From JBGPIK01 sp041484845 (GTDB lineage Bacteria; Desulfobacterota; Binatia; UBA9968), in assembly GCA_041484845.1 (NCBI GenBank), contig JBGPIK010000005.1, positions 1 to 51,973 on the forward strand: a DNA stretch of 51,973 bases, in the 5' to 3' direction. A model generated the notes under the pieces. It saw only the letters and a program-made list of their open reading frames with translations. It did no database searches and was not told the DNA's origin. The first letter of the stretch is position 1; each line of letters starts with the position of its first letter. A program made the position numbers and the translations under genes. Positions 50,548 through 51,973 of this stretch are shown here, in pieces.

Positions 50548-50766
50548 TTATTCGGTCGACACGACGATCGTTTCAACGGAGAGTCCCTTCTGATCCGTTA
50601 GAGGCTTGTAGTGGAGCATCTCAAAACCTATGATCCGGCCGTCTGCATCTTTCATCAACACAACCTCATCGCGCGTCTGTTCACAGATGGGCTCTTTCTG
50701 CGGGTCGTCGAACCACACTGTAAGCGTCTCTCCGGCTTCGTCATGAATTACTTTGATCTTGTCCAT
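50548..50766 (-). CDS. DUF2283 family protein
   Basis: This 72-residue protein begins MDKIKVIHDEAGETLTVWFD, with GRIIGFEMLHYKPL near the end, the DUF2283 pattern of a small beta-rich protein often found beside toxin-antitoxin genes. The ATG at 50766 is 18 bases after the toxin stop. Function not known; might be an accessory antitoxin. Confidence 0.75.
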   Translation of the reverse strand: MDKIKVIHDEAGETLTVWFDDPQKEPICEQTRDEVVLMKDADGRIIGFEMLHYKPLTDQKGLSVETIVVSTE

Positions 50767-50784
50767 CGCGCATTGTGAGCCCAC

Positions 50785-51285
50785 TCACTTCTTTGTTTCT
50801 CCGCTTTTTTCTAAGATATCAGTAAATAGCTCCGCTCGAATGTGAAAACCTGCGTTCTTTCGCAACTGCTCCATCGCATCCTGCAATGAAGGCAATTTGC
50901 CTTCTTGTCGAGCCTGAAGGAGTATCCCCAACACCCCCGTTACTTTCAATCCGAGCTGCTTGGCGACTCGCCTCGCATCCCGTTCATCCAAAAGCGTCCA
51001 TTCAGCTTTTACTTCTAAAGCCAGAGCGATGGTTTCCGCTTCACCTTTATCCAACTCGCGGCGGAGCACCTGCGCCAGAGGCTGATCTTTCACCACTTTG
51101 ACCTGGAGCCATCCCGCTTCCGTTGCTTCCCGAACAACCCTGGAGCCGGGCAGGTCTTCATCCGGCCTCAGTTCCTTCAGCACATCGCTCGGCACCCATA
51201 CTTCTCCGAATCTATCCCTGAGAAGAGCAAGCCTGTCGATAAGAGCCAGGTTCAAAACCGGCGAGGTGTTACTCACCACGGGCAT
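50785..51285 (-). CDS. DUF3368 PIN-domain toxin
   Basis: This 166-residue PIN-like ribonuclease toxin has the N-terminal PVVSNTSPVLNLALIDRLAL, KGEAETIALALEV with conserved acids, WTLLDERDARRVAKQLGL with the Asp/Arg signature, and VTGVLGILLQARQEGKLPSL, all typical of DUF3368. It overlaps the antitoxin gene by 17 bases. Confidence 0.88.
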   Translation of the reverse strand: MPVVSNTSPVLNLALIDRLALLRDRFGEVWVPSDVLKELRPDEDLPGSRVVREATEAGWLQVKVVKDQPLAQVLRRELDKGEAETIALALEVKAEWTLLDERDARRVAKQLGLKVTGVLGILLQARQEGKLPSLQDAMEQLRKNAGFHIRAELFTDILEKSGETKK

Positions 51286-51523
51286 ACTTCACATCATCCT
51301 CAAGCTCCTCCCGCCCATAATGGCGTGGGATGCCACGTTCTCCTAATAACTGTCCAAATTCGTATTTCCCTATGCCAGCCAATTCCCTGGCCTTGCCAAG
51401 CGATAAGAGCCCATGAGCATATAAAGAAATTGCCAACTCCTTCAACAGTTCCTGTGTCATGCGTTCTTCGGGCAAGCGGATAGACTGGAGAACTGAATCG
51501 GGGATATGTAACTGCAACCCCAT
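51269..51523 (-). CDS. UPF0175-family antitoxin
   Basis: This 84-residue protein has ELLKELAISLYAHGLLSLGK and ARELAGIGKYEFGQLLGERG, the helix-turn-helix pattern of UPF0175. It is the usual upstream partner of DUF3368 toxins. The ATG at 51523 has GAGAGGG close upstream. Confidence 0.87.
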   Translation of the reverse strand: MGLQLHIPDSVLQSIRLPEERMTQELLKELAISLYAHGLLSLGKARELAGIGKYEFGQLLGERGIPRHYGREELEDDVKYARGE

Positions 51524-51808
51524 TTTACCCTCTCATTTCTGCCGCTTCGCTACGGCTCAATAAACGCTGATTAGCCAGCCTCTCTCTGCAAAGAATACAG
51601 CATAGGATCTGGCATAACCAGAAGAGAGAAGCTTAAGCGTCGAAATTTCAACTCTGCGTCCTCAGCGTCTCAGCGCTGAGATCTCCGAAGCCCATGGAAA
51701 AAATTAAGAAACAAGAAAGCAGAAATGGTTAAACCTGCGAGGCGATTGTTTCGAAAATTAGGAAAGTTGAAAGAAGAAAGCAGAAATCAGCCACGGGACA
51801 TACAAAGA
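51524..51808. other. Repeat-bearing intergenic region
   Basis: Mostly non-coding. It holds the promoter area of the toxin-antitoxin pair (no clear -35/-10) and, at 51700-51790, GAAAGCAGAAATGG / GGAAAGTTGAAAGAAGAAAG words that also occur inside the GT4 gene at 10.5 kb. Confidence 0.5.
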
Positions 51809-51973
51809 TCAGTCATCGCGATTGCGCGTGCGGTTGATCATCGTGGTGAAGATGGCAATCAGCTCCGAGGATTCACTTTCCAGTGGCTTGGTGAGAGCCG
51901 GTTCGATCGAGCATTCTTCACGGAGAAGTTCGAGCCAGAGTGCCGATTCGTCCGCTTTCTGGATCGCTCCGCC
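51809..51973 (-). CDS. Four-helix-bundle protein (23S rRNA intervening-sequence type), 3' end only
   Basis: The frame enters from the window edge and reads 54 residues to a TGA: AIQKADESALWLELLREE, then LESESSELIAIFTTMINR and a basic tail. This is the C-terminal part of the small TIGR02436-type four-helix-bundle family. Its start lies outside the window. Function of the family is not settled. Confidence 0.75.
   Translation of the reverse strand, partial: GGAIQKADESALWLELLREECSIEPALTKPLESESSELIAIFTTMINRTRNRDD

Noticed and set aside
1..51973. Insertion sequences, integrases, tRNA or rRNA genes
   Set aside because: No transposase or integrase motifs, and no cloverleaf or rRNA-like segments were recognised by eye; a dedicated tRNA search was not possible.

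Overview
The window looks like part of the chromosome of an uncultured, GC-rich, Gram-negative-type bacterium. There is no rRNA, tRNA or core marker gene to place it. The mix of intergenic repeats and the style of the glycosyltransferases would fit Verrucomicrobiota, but that is a low-confidence guess. Almost the whole window is one surface-polysaccharide biosynthesis and export locus. Nearly every gene is on the minus strand, so transcription runs from about 50.2 kb down to about 1 kb. The only plus-strand genes are a two-gene toxin-antitoxin pair at 13.3-14.0 kb.

Layout in transcription order (right to left). 51.8-52.0 kb: the 3' end of a four-helix-bundle protein. 50.5-51.5 kb: a UPF0175/DUF3368 toxin-antitoxin pair plus a DUF2283 protein. 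45.1-50.2 kb: a GDP-heptose module (gmhA, an NAD-dependent epimerase/dehydratase, a fused guanylyltransferase-phosphatase, a heptose kinase) followed by the ABC permease Wzm. 43.3-44.7 kb: the ATPase Wzt with a carbohydrate-binding tail. 32.4-43.3 kb: methyltransferases, a glycosyltransferase, the amidino-sugar trio (WbpG-type amidotransferase with HisH- and HisF-like partners), an AAC(3)-like acetyltransferase, a double Gfo/Idh/MocA oxidoreductase and a DegT aminotransferase. 31.4-32.3 kb: a secreted tail-fibre-like protein. 19.6-31.2 kb: a dense run of glycosyltransferases and methyltransferases. 14.6-19.2 kb: a methyltransferase, an FkbM methyltransferase, a Wzy-like membrane protein and a GT9 transferase. 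9.9-13.1 kb: a glutamine-dependent asparagine-synthase-like amidotransferase and a GT4 transferase. 1.0-9.75 kb: a compact acylation island.

The acylation island is the most striking system. It holds an acyl carrier protein, a fatty-acyl-AMP ligase, an MBOAT acyltransferase, a small membrane protein, two SGNH proteins, a NodU-type carbamoyltransferase, a 120-residue orphan and a polysaccharide deacetylase, with gaps of 0-20 bases or short overlaps. Its logic mirrors the Gram-positive dlt operon (DltA ligase, DltC carrier, DltB MBOAT, DltD SGNH-like protein). Here the ligase looks fatty-acyl-specific and the island ends in carbamoylation and deacetylation genes, which suggests a multi-step decoration device for an exported glycan.

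The second unusual layer is the repeat content. Several degenerate 7-base-period repeat families fill the intergenic gaps. They have also entered coding sequence without breaking the frame: twice in the asparagine synthase, once in Wzt and probably once in a GT4 transferase. A separate hairpin family occurs in two intergenic regions and inside a truncated second copy of the Wzt N-terminus just upstream of gmhA. Duplicated gene ends (a GT4 remnant at 0.3-0.7 kb and a copied 3' end of the Wzy-like gene at 14.5 kb) show that the locus has been reshuffled.
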